DNA from: Terriglobia bacterium
Lineage (GTDB): Bacteria; Acidobacteriota; Terriglobia; Versatilivoradales; Versatilivoraceae
DNA: 56,739 nt
Assembly (NCBI GenBank): GCA_022452285.1
Contig: JAKUNG010000002.1
Span: 271,218 to 327,956 of the forward strand
Direction of reading: 5' to 3'
In this document: piece by piece, positions 9,526 through 18,047 of the stretch
How positions within the stretch are numbered: position 1 is the stretch's first letter
Layout of the letters: each line of letters opens with the position of its first letter
Program-made: the position numbers and the translations under genes
The notes under the pieces: model-generated
Databases searched by the model: none
What the model was told of the DNA's origin: nothing
Seen by the model: only the letters and a program-made list of their open reading frames with translations

Positions 9526-10641
9526 TTATCCAAAGATATCTTTAACTTTATCGTACATTTTTTTTTCTAAGGGTTTATTCTCAGTCGGACTGATTTCGGA
9601 GAGTTGTTCGAATAGTTTTCGTTGTTCGGAAGTTAGTTTTTTGGGAGTTGTAACATTAACAGATACATACTGATCCCCACGACCGCGTCCGTTTACCTTT
9701 GGAATACCTTTACCTTTCAGTCTAAACGTGCTGCCACTTTGGGTGCCTGCAGGAATTAAGATTATTTCCTTACCTTCTAGGGTTGGAACTGTGATCTTTG
9801 CGCCTAGAGCTGCTTGAGGAAAATCAATTGGAATTGAGCAAAAAACGTTTTGTTCTTGACGCTCAAATATTTCATGATCACCTACGCTAAGAACAACAAG
9901 TAGATCTCCAGAGGGGCCGCCCTGACTTCCCGCCTCGCCTGCTCCTGGAATTCTAAGCTGTTGTCCGTTATCTATTCCGGCAGGTATCTTGATTTCTAAA
10001 ACTCGCTCAGTTTGAACTCTACCTGAACCCCTACATTTCTTACACTGATCCTTGATTATTTTCCCTGAACCCTGGCAATGATGACAAGTCTTACTAATGC
10101 TAAAAAATCCTTGTTGGTAGCGAACTTGCCCATGGCCCTCACAAGTTGGACAAACAATAGGTGAGGATCCACGAGCTGCACCGGAACCAGAACAGTCTTG
10201 ACAAGGATCCATCCGTGGAACTTTTATCTTAGTTTTTAGCCCGAAAACTGCATCGGTAAAACTTATGCTTAGGTCATAACGGAGATGAGAACCTCGTTGA
10301 GAGGAGGACCTTCGTTGAGATGATGAACCAAAAAGGTCACCAAATCCAAAAAAATCACCAAAAATATCACCAAAATCAGAAAATGATGAAGGATCAATGT
10401 TGATGCCACCTTGCCCACCAACTGCACTATGTCCAAAGCGATCATATTGAGCCCTTTTTTGAGCATCTCCCAATATGCTATATGCTTCAGCAGCTTCTTT
10501 GAAATTTTCCTCAGCTGCTTTATTGCCAGCATTCTTATCAGGATGATATTTGACAGCTTGTTTACGATAGGCACGTTTGATTTCCTGCTCGGAAGCATTC
10601 CTATCAATTTCTAGTACTTCATAATAATCACGCTTACTCAA
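9526..10641 (-). CDS. dnaJ: Chaperone DnaJ (Hsp40)
   Basis: Type I J-protein that delivers substrates to DnaK and stimulates its ATPase. Its 371 residues contain the J domain with HPD at 33-35, a Gly/Phe-rich linker (GDFFGFGDLFG), four CxxCxGxG zinc repeats (CQDCSGSG, CPTCEGHG, CHHCQGSG, CKKCRGSG) and the C-terminal substrate domains. The start is TTG, convincingly set by a GGAGG at 10651-10655 with 9-base spacing. The 213-bp gap to grpE, where dnaK sits in many genomes, holds no dnaK. The gap may contain its own promoter, but I could not pick one with confidence. Confidence 0.97.
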   Translation of the reverse strand: MSKRDYYEVLEIDRNASEQEIKRAYRKQAVKYHPDKNAGNKAAEENFKEAAEAYSILGDAQKRAQYDRFGHSAVGGQGGINIDPSSFSDFGDIFGDFFGFGDLFGSSSQRRSSSQRGSHLRYDLSISFTDAVFGLKTKIKVPRMDPCQDCSGSGAARGSSPIVCPTCEGHGQVRYQQGFFSISKTCHHCQGSGKIIKDQCKKCRGSGRVQTERVLEIKIPAGIDNGQQLRIPGAGEAGSQGGPSGDLLVVLSVGDHEIFERQEQNVFCSIPIDFPQAALGAKITVPTLEGKEIILIPAGTQSGSTFRLKGKGIPKVNGRGRGDQYVSVNVTTPKKLTSEQRKLFEQLSEISPTENKPLEKKMYDKVKDIFG

Positions 10642-10854
10642 AGAAAGAATCCTCCATATTGATTAGACGTATGTTGACAATCTAGATGGTATGACTTTGG
10701 CATTTTAATAGCTCGTTTGATACGATAAGTTTTTGTAGGTCAATGGATTATAAATAAATGAGTCAACTATATTATTGGTTAAAATTATACTTCAAAATGA
10801 TCATGGGATTTGTTTTTATTTAATTACTTTTACTATTTCTCCTGCACTTTCGTT

Positions 10855-11640
10855 TTAAGCTGATTCGTTGTTTGATTTTTTGTCCTGTTGAGATTTAGCA
10901 TCAGAAATCTGTTCTTTGGTACTGCTGTCCGTTTGATGGCTATCCTTATGGTTTATATTTTCATTAGTATTAATCGCAACTGTTACAAGAGAAGGACGGA
11001 GCACTCGGTCTTTAAATAAATAACCGCGTTGCATTTCTGAGACAATCTCATTGTCAGGAATTGTATCAGTCTCCTCACGTATTACAGCTTCATGAAAGTT
11101 TGGATCAAAGGTCTTGCCTATTGCATCAATAGGTTTGAGTCCATTATTAGTGATGACCTCTTTGAATTGCTTGAAAATTAATTGGAATCCTGTTTTAAAA
11201 TTATCAACTGTTTCAGTATCGGGAGCTGACATGCCTCGCTCAAAGGCATCTAAGATTGGTAATAATTCAGAAAAAAGATTTCCTAGGGAATAATCGTAAA
11301 AGGATTGTTTTTCCTTCTCAGTTCTTTTTCGATAGTTGTCAAATTCAGCCTGGAGCCTAAGTAAACGTTGGTAAAATTCATCTTTTTCTTTTTCAACTTG
11401 CTTATGCTGAGATAGTGGAATATCTAGTGGTAAAGAAGAGTCAGAGGAGGTTTTTATGCTGTCGTTACTTCCTGGTTTTTTTTCAGAGCGCTCTGAAGCA
11501 GGAGAAATTGTGCTGGAAACACCAGGCTTGTTATCGCCCGAGCTATTGGTGGCTGAGGCGGAATCTTCAGTTGGAGAAGGAGTTGCCTCTTCAATTGACT
11601 TTTCTTTTTTTCTATCGCTTTTTTTTCTTAACCTAGTCAT
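10855..11640 (-). CDS. grpE: Nucleotide exchange factor GrpE with long disordered termini
   Basis: ADP/ATP exchange factor for DnaK. The core runs from the coiled-coil helix (EFYQRLLRLQAEFDNYRKRTEKE, about residues 88-110, with key YRKR) through LLPILDAFERG to the beta-wing with IGKTFDPNFHEAV and MQRGYLFKDRVLRPSLVTVA. At 261 residues it is longer than the usual roughly 190. About 80 residues of Ser/Thr/Lys/Pro-rich low-complexity sequence lie before the coiled coil, and a polar tail of about 35 residues follows. Located between hrcA and dnaJ; its partner dnaK is not in the window. Confidence 0.95.
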   Translation of the reverse strand: MTRLRKKSDRKKEKSIEEATPSPTEDSASATNSSGDNKPGVSSTISPASERSEKKPGSNDSIKTSSDSSLPLDIPLSQHKQVEKEKDEFYQRLLRLQAEFDNYRKRTEKEKQSFYDYSLGNLFSELLPILDAFERGMSAPDTETVDNFKTGFQLIFKQFKEVITNNGLKPIDAIGKTFDPNFHEAVIREETDTIPDNEIVSEMQRGYLFKDRVLRPSLVTVAINTNENINHKDSHQTDSSTKEQISDAKSQQDKKSNNESA

Positions 11641-11766
11641 TAGTTTTCCATTTTTCTTTCTATAAACTAGTTATGACTTGTTTTAGAGCATTGTAAAATA
11701 GCTTCCTTATTATCTCAAAATGAAAAGGAAGAGTTAGATATTGGCAGGTTCCGTTGAATCATTAAT

Positions 11767-12825
11767 TTAGTTTATGCGAAAGACCTGACCATAAAGTTTA
11801 GTTACAAAGTCCACAATAGTAATGGCCTTGGCGTACTCCATGCGAGTTGGTCCTAGAATCCCTACAGAGCCTAAGTTCCTATTTTGCAGAGTCAGTGGAG
11901 AAGAAACTAGCGTACAATCTTTCATTCTCGGTGAAGTGTTCTCGGAGCCAATACTAATCCGAATTCCTTCGCTAGGGTTATGTTGGATGCATTCGTTAAG
12001 GATCTTTACTAAGCGACTTTTCTCTTCGAAAGTCTTAAAAAGTGAGCGCATTCGTTTGGTGTCAGAAAATTCTGGTTTGCCCAAAAAGTTCGAAGTTCCA
12101 TCAAAGTAGATATCGACATCTGCTGGTTGGTTGATTTCATCAATCAAGCCATGGTTACAAATCAAAATAACATTCTGAAGAAGACGATTATACAAAGCCT
12201 CTTCTTTTTTCAGTTTTTTAAGAAGTTCCTCACGAATTGTGATTAGACTGTAACTGGAATGGCTTTCATTGAGGTATTTAGCAGTTTGATCCAACTCAGC
12301 TTGGGTGAAACGCTCACCTATACTTATTATTCGATTTTGGACCAGACCAGATTTAAAAACAATAATCACCAAAATTTTAGTATCACCTAACTGAATAAAC
12401 TCAATATGCTTAACCAGTCTATGGCCTGGAGGAGTTGAAATTACAAATCCTATATTATTTGTTGCTAATGAAATAGCCTGTGAGATTCGTTCCATTAAGT
12501 TGTCATGAGAGTGCTCAGTAAAAATTTTTTCTTCAATTAATTCTTGATCTGCAGAATTAAGGTGAGATGATTCTAATAAATTATCCACATAAAAACGATA
12601 TCCTTTGTCTGTAGGTATCCTACCTGCTGAAGTATGAGGCTGGACTAAATAGCCTTCTTTTTCCAAATCTGCCATGATATTACGAATGGTAGCTGAGCTA
12701 AGGCTATTCTTGCGTTCCTTTGAAAGTATGCGAGACCCAACTGGTTTACCACCGGAAATATAATTCTGGATTACAGATTTTAATATACCTCTTTTTCTCT
12801 TGGTTAAATGGTAATTTGTTTCCAT
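11767..12825 (-). CDS. hrcA: Heat-inducible transcription repressor HrcA
   Basis: Winged-helix repressor that controls chaperone operons through CIRCE operators. The N-terminal DNA-binding region has RILSKERKNSLSSATIRNIMADLE and the wing LVQPHTSAGRIPTDKGYRFYV (key HTSAGRIPT), and a GAF-like body follows with IGSENTSP and LGSVGILGPTRMEY. The frame is open up to an ATG at 12852, but a near-consensus promoter has its -10 at 12857-12862, so that ATG cannot be reached by a normal transcript. The ATG at 12825 has an AGGG Shine-Dalgarno at correct spacing, giving 352 residues. First gene of the chaperone operon. Confidence 0.95.
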   Translation of the reverse strand: METNYHLTKRKRGILKSVIQNYISGGKPVGSRILSKERKNSLSSATIRNIMADLEKEGYLVQPHTSAGRIPTDKGYRFYVDNLLESSHLNSADQELIEEKIFTEHSHDNLMERISQAISLATNNIGFVISTPPGHRLVKHIEFIQLGDTKILVIIVFKSGLVQNRIISIGERFTQAELDQTAKYLNESHSSYSLITIREELLKKLKKEEALYNRLLQNVILICNHGLIDEINQPADVDIYFDGTSNFLGKPEFSDTKRMRSLFKTFEEKSRLVKILNECIQHNPSEGIRISIGSENTSPRMKDCTLVSSPLTLQNRNLGSVGILGPTRMEYAKAITIVDFVTKLYGQVFRIN

Positions 12826-12856
12826 AGATATCCCTAAATGAATTTCAAACAAAACT

Positions 12857-12885
12857 TTTATATTATTTGAATCCTACACTGTCAA
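12857..12885 (-). promoter_or_regulatory. Near-consensus sigma-70-type promoter of the hrcA operon
   Basis: On the minus strand TTGACA (12880-12885) and TATAAA (12857-12862) are separated by exactly 17 bases. Transcription would begin close to 12850, about 25 bases before the hrcA ATG at 12825. No CIRCE inverted repeat is recognisable around it, so HrcA autoregulation by the classical operator is not supported here. Confidence 0.75.
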
Positions 12886-12952
12886 GGTCTTTTGCTTGAA
12901 AAGTTTAAAACTAGTTAGAATAAAATGAATAATTGACCTAGAACTGCTTAAA

Positions 12953-13798
12953 TTAATGGAGTTTAATTGAGGTATTTGCTCGAAGAATTTCAGCACGATT
13001 CTGAAATTCTTTGCTCAACGTTACTTTTTTAAGTTGGATTTTAAAAGTTTCACAAAATCCCTTTTGTAGGTTCGAGATGACATTAGATTTTTTTGGTCGG
13101 TGTTTAAGACAGGACTTTAGAGTGGAAATCATCTCAGGTAAATCTGAGGGTAAAGGCTCTTTGAGGACTCCCTGGAGGTCATGAAAATTAAAATCTATGA
13201 GAATTGAACCATGTTGGAGAAATGCATGGTCTGTCCTTCTTTGGGCGCTGCCAATCAATTTTTTCTCTCCGTAGAGAATTTCATGATTCTGAGAACTTGC
13301 AAAACATGCGGCTCTTTGAGTTCGATGTTTCATCCTCTTGTTTTTAGGTAAACTAGCAAGTTTTACATTGATTCCCAGCTGTTTTAAGCCACATTGCAAG
13401 GCAAAAGCAATTTGTTGATAGGTTCCATTTATAGTCTGGATTGGAAAGAAATGTCGATCATTAGAGATAACCGAATAAGTAATTTCATGTTGATGGAGAA
13501 CAGCTCTTCCCCCAGTGGGACGACGGACAACAGAGATTTTCTTTTGTTGGCAAAAATGAAAATCAACCACTTCGCGAGCATTTTGTGAATATCCTATTGA
13601 AAGCGTGGGTTTCGTCCAACTGTAAAAGCGTAGGTAGGTATTTGATGTTGTTGATTTTGAAACTTTCTCTAGCAGCAGTTGATCTATAGCAAGGTTTGTA
13701 GCATTTCCTTGAGGCCCATTTGCTACAAGATTCCAGAATTGACTAATGGGTTTCGGGTTAGATTTATGAAGTGTAGAATGAATTTTTGTTTCAGTCAC
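12953..13798 (-). CDS. Lipoate-attachment enzyme, LipM/LplA-type (BPL_LplA_LipB fold)
   Basis: Transfers octanoyl or lipoyl groups to lipoyl domains of 2-oxoacid dehydrogenases and GcvH. The 281-residue protein has the family motif RRPTGGRAVLHQHEITYSV (about 94-112), an ACFASSQNHEILYGEKKLIGSAQRR region with the lysine of the cofactor site, and HGSILIDF. The cysteine in ACFA matches the position of the catalytic cysteine in LipM octanoyltransferases, which favours LipM over an ATP-dependent LplA. It starts with GTG at 13798, overlapping the upstream gene by 8 bp, so the two are probably translationally coupled. Family confident, exact activity less so. Confidence 0.8.
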   Translation of the reverse strand: MTETKIHSTLHKSNPKPISQFWNLVANGPQGNATNLAIDQLLLEKVSKSTTSNTYLRFYSWTKPTLSIGYSQNAREVVDFHFCQQKKISVVRRPTGGRAVLHQHEITYSVISNDRHFFPIQTINGTYQQIAFALQCGLKQLGINVKLASLPKNKRMKHRTQRAACFASSQNHEILYGEKKLIGSAQRRTDHAFLQHGSILIDFNFHDLQGVLKEPLPSDLPEMISTLKSCLKHRPKKSNVISNLQKGFCETFKIQLKKVTLSKEFQNRAEILRANTSIKLH

Positions 13799-14459
13799 TT
13801 TTGGTAAAGGAAATAGTTAAAGGCCTATCCATTTGTATTACCATCGGAGTGCCAGAGAGCAGTTGAATTCTTTTATTACGTTTCCTAAAGATGTTAATCA
13901 GTCTACCTATTATCCCTTCAGGAATTTCTTCAGAAAAACCTAAGTTTTTTTTACCAACAATATTTTCAGTGCCAGATCCAATCGGAATTCGATTCCTTTT
14001 CAGGGAGGGCTGGTCGTCCAGAGTTTTTCTCCTGTAGTCTTTCTGGTTTTTCTTACTATTTTCAAATTCTACCTGTGAGGCTACTATGGTCTCAGAAACA
14101 CCATCAGGGAATATAAATCTTTCGTAAGAAAGGTTGATTTGAGAGTTTTTAATCATTTTTCTCCCATACTCGGCTTCTAAATATCTTCCCTCAACAATTG
14201 TTTCTTTTGGTATAACTTCTTTACCATAAATGTGAACGCTTTTAGTTACTTTTGCAGTAAAACGGTCCCCTTGTCTATTGTTGTCTGAATTTAAAGTGGT
14301 CTCCAAAACTACTTCAATTCTAGTTCCGGTGGGGATAATAAAATTGTTAGTAGTTTGGCCAAAAAGATCAGAGTGAGACAAGTTAGTCAAAAAAATAACT
14401 AATACAACCAACAGCGCCTGTGTCATCAATTTCTCCTTGCCTAGTAATCTAGATAACAT
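13791..14459 (-). CDS. Exported protein of unknown function
   Basis: 222 residues with a probable signal peptide (hydrophobic stretch LLVVLVIFL at about 16-25). The mature part contains a recognisable pattern: FIIPTGTRIEVVLETTLNS, then QGDRFTAKVTKSV and EVIPKETIVEGRYLEAE. These beta-rich features recall the conserved core of exported TrbI/VirB10-like or flagellar-P-ring-like barrels, but I cannot assign it. The middle is Lys/Asn-rich and probably disordered. It lies between the degP-like gene (20 bp upstream) and the lipoyl-transfer gene (8 bp overlap), so a shared envelope-stress transcript is possible. No function is claimed. Confidence 0.6.
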   Translation of the reverse strand: MLSRLLGKEKLMTQALLVVLVIFLTNLSHSDLFGQTTNNFIIPTGTRIEVVLETTLNSDNNRQGDRFTAKVTKSVHIYGKEVIPKETIVEGRYLEAEYGRKMIKNSQINLSYERFIFPDGVSETIVASQVEFENSKKNQKDYRRKTLDDQPSLKRNRIPIGSGTENIVGKKNLGFSEEIPEGIIGRLINIFRKRNKRIQLLSGTPMVIQMDRPLTISFTKSD

Positions 14460-14479
14460 TGATCACATAGGTTTCAATC

Positions 14480-15988
14480 CTAGGGAATTGTAGTTGCAAG
14501 ATAAAGGGTTATTGCTTCACGAGTCTCCTCTTCCCAACGCTTAACCAAAAATACAATGTCCATTCCCGACTCAAGTTCTGAGACAATAGTTTTTAGGTCT
14601 TGGGTATTTCCAATCGGCTTTTTATTAATTTCAATGATTACATCATCACGTTTCAGACCAGCTTCTTGAGCTATACTATCAGGCTCTACCTTACTGACAT
14701 AAACACCTCCATCTTCATCAGTTAAATCTAGTTCTCGAAGTTGTCGAGAAGTTAGATTTTGGGCAGTAATACCAAGTTGAATTGACTCTGTCTCACCTGG
14801 ATTTGGCTCTGGGGTAGCATTAGGGTCTTTTACAACAACATCCCGATCACCCACAACTAAATTTGTGACTGCTACCTTACCATTGCGTACATATCGAATT
14901 TTGATGGATTTCCCAGGAGTAATGGTAGCCAGGACAATGTGCATGTCAGACATTTTACTGATCTTTTGACCATCAACTTCAATGAGGACATCTCCCTGTC
15001 TAAGACCTGCTTTAGCCGCTGGACCATTAGGAGGGCTTAGCTTTTGAATCAGGACTCCTTTGCCGTCAGCAGCACCGAGGGCTTTAAGAGCTTGTGGCTT
15101 GACATCAGCTTGCATACGAATTCCAATAGCTCCCCGTTTTACTTTTCCATGTTCTACTAGTTGGTTATAAACATTAGTTGCAGTATTTGAAGGTAACGCA
15201 AATCCTATTCCAAGATTCCCTCCAGTAGGAGTAATAATAGCAGTATTAACACCAATAACTTCGCCAGACATGTTGACTAAGGGCCCCCCACTATTGCCAG
15301 AATTAATTGCTGCATCAGTTTGTAGAAACCGTTGCCAAGGTGAGCTGGTAACCCCACTGCGACCAGTGGCACTAATAATTCCTGCAGTCAGTGTCTGTTC
15401 TAGACCAAAGGGACTTCCGATAGCTAAAACCCAATTACCAGGAGTCATCCAGTCAGAGTTTCCCATCTCTAGAGATACAAGTTTTTTCTTGGTTTCGATT
15501 TTTAGTACAGCTAAATCAGTATTTTGATCTGAACCAATAACGGAAGCTATAAATTCTTCACCTGAAGCTAATTTTACGGTAATTTTGTCGGCCTTATTTA
15601 TAACATGGTAATTAGTTATAATATAACCTTTTTTATCTACGATGAAACCAGATCCTAAAGATCTGTTTTTTCGACTACGTTGCCGACCTTCTGGGGGCAT
15701 GAAGCGTTCAAAAAATTCTTCAAATGGGTCACGTGACCTGCGTTGTCTAGGGTTTTCCTGCTTAATTAAAGTCTCAGTGCTGATATTCACAACTGCATTT
15801 TCAACTTTTTTTGCAATAGTTGAGAAGTGTTCTGAAAGATTTGTAGGGGAAGGTATTAAGGGTGTCTTAATTAAGCTAGGAGTTCCTTTATCGGCGTTCA
15901 CTTCATGGTCAATCATCGTTCCGATAGTGACACCTAATACAAGAGTTCCTAAAATAATCGAGAAAAAGACTATTTTTCGCCTGCTCAT
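14480..15988 (-). CDS. Periplasmic serine protease of the DegP/HtrA (Do) family
   Basis: Degrades or holds misfolded envelope proteins. The 502 residues start with a membrane/signal segment (about 4-24), then a trypsin-like domain with catalytic triad H128 (ITNYHVI), D158 (NTDLAVLKI) and S233 (NSGNSGGPLVN). Two PDZ domains follow, with their carboxylate-binding regions near GKGVLIQKL and GGVYVSKV. An RQRRSRDPFEEFFERF linker precedes the catalytic domain, typical of Do proteases. AAGGA precedes the ATG. Two downstream genes on the same strand probably share its transcript. Confidence 0.93.
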   Translation of the reverse strand: MSRRKIVFFSIILGTLVLGVTIGTMIDHEVNADKGTPSLIKTPLIPSPTNLSEHFSTIAKKVENAVVNISTETLIKQENPRQRRSRDPFEEFFERFMPPEGRQRSRKNRSLGSGFIVDKKGYIITNYHVINKADKITVKLASGEEFIASVIGSDQNTDLAVLKIETKKKLVSLEMGNSDWMTPGNWVLAIGSPFGLEQTLTAGIISATGRSGVTSSPWQRFLQTDAAINSGNSGGPLVNMSGEVIGVNTAIITPTGGNLGIGFALPSNTATNVYNQLVEHGKVKRGAIGIRMQADVKPQALKALGAADGKGVLIQKLSPPNGPAAKAGLRQGDVLIEVDGQKISKMSDMHIVLATITPGKSIKIRYVRNGKVAVTNLVVGDRDVVVKDPNATPEPNPGETESIQLGITAQNLTSRQLRELDLTDEDGGVYVSKVEPDSIAQEAGLKRDDVIIEINKKPIGNTQDLKTIVSELESGMDIVFLVKRWEEETREAITLYLATTIP

Positions 15989-16553
15989 GGATACAACGTC
16001 CTTTCTTTTAATACAATGCAGTTATCACTAATTACACAATGTTTCTACACCAAAAAAATTATTTTAATAACAAAGATGAAGTATATTCCAAAAGGGTTGC
16101 CTTATGATCGTATAACTGTGTTTATAACAAAACTCAAAAAAACTTGTAAGTCAGTTTAATCAATCAATTTCAAGAGGGCAATATTGATTCTAACTTAGAA
16201 TATACTACAATGATTTTATGTATAGATTCATCAAAACTGAGATTTAACATGCTTTTAAAAATAACATACTTTTGAAAATTAGAATCATTATTAGCAATTC
16301 ATTTTAACATTAGTGACAATACTATTTGGGAATCTAAAGCGGTTATGCTAGGATCCAGCCCTAAGTTCAGTTTAATCAGGGCCTAATGATAGATATATTT
16401 CTGAATATAAATCGTTTGTTCTTGGTTTCAGAAACCTAATGTGTTAATGGACGATAGGTTTATTTAAAAAAAATCTTTGTTTCTATCAATAAAAAGGCTA
16501 CTTTTACAAAGACTCCTTAAAGAGAAGACTTAATTTTCTGAGTTGATTTTACA
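15989..16553. other. 565-bp divergent intergenic region between the Do protease and the nuo operon
   Basis: AT-rich and without a credible reading frame. It must hold the protease promoter (minus) and the nuo promoter (plus). The best candidate I see is the extended -10 promoter at 16326-16354, which would leave a leader of nearly 200 bases before nuoA. I recognise no riboswitch, tRNA or repeat in it. Confidence 0.45.
16326..16354 (+). promoter_or_regulatory. Candidate extended -10 promoter for the nuo operon
   Basis: TTGGGA (16326-16331), 17-base spacer, then TAGGAT (16349-16354) preceded by TGC, the extended -10 arrangement. It is the best match in the spacer but is about 190 bp upstream of nuoA; no independent support. 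Confidence 0.35.
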
Positions 16554-16940
16554 ATGATATTAGAATATGCAAATGTATTGGTTTTTCTTGTAGTAGCTGC
16601 CCTCTTCTTAAGTGTTAATCTGCTTCTTTCTAGTTTGATTCGTCCTTCTATATATAGTGAAGAAAAATTGATTCCTTATGAATGCGGGGAAAATCCAGTA
16701 GGTAGTCCTTGGATAAGATTTAATATTAGGTTTTATGTTTTTGCCCTGATCTTCATAATCTTTGATGTAGAAGTAGCTTTTCTTTTACCGTGGGCTGTTG
16801 TTTTTAAAGAATTAGGTTGGATTGCTTTTGTGGAAGGACTTATTTTCATTGCAATTCTTATGGTCGGCTTGGCATATGTCTGGGTGAAAGGTGATTTAGA
16901 GTGGGTTCGACCTGAAGAACGTTATGGACAAGGAGACTAA
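16554..16940 (+). CDS. nuoA: NADH-quinone oxidoreductase subunit A
   Basis: Small membrane subunit at the junction of the peripheral and membrane arms of complex I. 128 residues with three predicted membrane helices, the inter-helix loop [24 protein letters not shown] (key ECGE and RF..RFY) and the acidic membrane motif [13 protein letters not shown], all diagnostic. First of nine nuo genes (A-B-C-D-H-I-J-K-N) in one direction; nuoB follows 17 bp later. Confidence 0.97.
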   Translation: MILEYANVLVFLVVAALFLSVNLLLSSLIRPSIYSEEKLIPYECGENPVGSPWIRFNIRFYVFALIFIIFDVEVAFLLPWAVVFKELGWIAFVEGLIFIAILMVGLAYVWVKGDLEWVRPEERYGQGD

Positions 16941-16957
16941 TTATTAAGGGTTAATCT

Positions 16958-17452
16958 ATGGGACTTTTAGAAAATAGATTTGGAGATAATATAGTTTTTA
17001 GTACTGTTGACCACCTTTTGAATTGGGGACGGGCTTCCTCCCTCTGGCCGATGACATTTGGTCTTGCGTGCTGCGCTATTGAGATGATGGCTACAGGCGC
17101 ATCTCGTTATGACTGGGATCGTTTTGGTTTAATTCCTAGAGCCACACCTAGACAATCTGATTTAATGATTGTTGCCGGAACAGTTACATTAAAAATGGCA
17201 ACTCGAGTTAAGAGGCTTTATGAACAAATGCCCGAGCCTAAATATGTAATTTCTATGGGTAGCTGTGCTAATAACGGAGGCCCCTATTGGAAACATGGCT
17301 ACCATGTTTTAAATGGAGTTGATCATGTTATTCCTGTCGACGTATATGTTCCAGGTTGCCCGCCTAGACCAGAAGCTCTGCTATTTGGAGTGATGAAGCT
17401 TCAAGAAAAAATTTATCGACAGCAAGTTTTGCGTAAGAAAGGGGTTGCGTAG
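16958..17452 (+). CDS. nuoB: NADH-quinone oxidoreductase subunit B
   Basis: Carries the terminal N2 4Fe-4S cluster that hands electrons to quinone. The four ligands are present: tandem C38/C39 in [10 protein letters not shown]103 in GSCANNGG and C134 in [11 protein letters not shown]. The 164-residue length is typical. nuoC begins only 3 bp after its stop, with GGGG just before the nuoC ATG. Confidence 0.97.
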   Translation: MGLLENRFGDNIVFSTVDHLLNWGRASSLWPMTFGLACCAIEMMATGASRYDWDRFGLIPRATPRQSDLMIVAGTVTLKMATRVKRLYEQMPEPKYVISMGSCANNGGPYWKHGYHVLNGVDHVIPVDVYVPGCPPRPEALLFGVMKLQEKIYRQQVLRKKGVA

Positions 17453-17455
17453 GGG

Positions 17456-18016
17456 ATGAAAGATACCTCAGAAATACTCCAGATTCTTCAAGAAAAATTC
17501 CCAGAATACATCGTTAAATCAAACCTAGACAGTACAGCACCCTTTCTTGTTATATCAGCTGAATCTCTTCCAGAAGTTTGTGGTTTTTTAAAAAATGATG
17601 AAGACCTGAATTTTGAATCTCTGATGTGTCTTAGTGGAGTAGATTATAAGGATCCAAAAACTGAAGATGACAGATTAGAAGTTGTTTACCACTTATATTC
17701 AATGTTGAAGAAACATAAATTAATTCTTAAGGTTGAACTTTCTCGAGATGACCCAAAAGTTCCTACTGTTGAAAATGTTTGGGGTATCGCTAATTGGCAT
17801 GAACGTGAAGCTTATGACATGTATGGAATCCAGTTTGAAGGACATAGTGATTTGCGTCGTATTCTTTGTCCAGATGATTGGGTTGATTACCCTTTAAGGA
17901 AAGACTATGTTGAACCTGAAACCTATCGTGGAATGCCGGCAGCCGCCAGCAAACAGTTTGCTGAATTGGCTGAAGAGGGAGAGGATTTAGGTACTAATCC
18001 ATATCAAGCAGGGTAG
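17456..18016 (+). CDS. nuoC: NADH-quinone oxidoreductase subunit C
   Basis: Peripheral-arm subunit that packs against NuoD. The 186 residues contain the family stretch VYHLYSM, the catalytic-arm segment NWHEREAYDMYGIQFEGHSDLRRIL (key HEREAYDM..G) and DWVDYPLRKDY, all diagnostic of the 30-kDa subunit. Separate from nuoD, not fused as in E. coli. The C-terminal AAASKQFAELAEEGEDLG tail is polar. Confidence 0.95.
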   Translation: MKDTSEILQILQEKFPEYIVKSNLDSTAPFLVISAESLPEVCGFLKNDEDLNFESLMCLSGVDYKDPKTEDDRLEVVYHLYSMLKKHKLILKVELSRDDPKVPTVENVWGIANWHEREAYDMYGIQFEGHSDLRRILCPDDWVDYPLRKDYVEPETYRGMPAAASKQFAELAEEGEDLGTNPYQAG

Positions 18017-18047
18017 TTAAGGTTAATGAGGGTTGGGGTGTAGGAAT

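Noticed and set aside
12500..12525. GAGAGTGCTCAGTA inside hrcA as a possible half of a CIRCE operator
   Set aside because: Only a partial half-site with no inverted partner nine bases away, and it is within the coding sequence.
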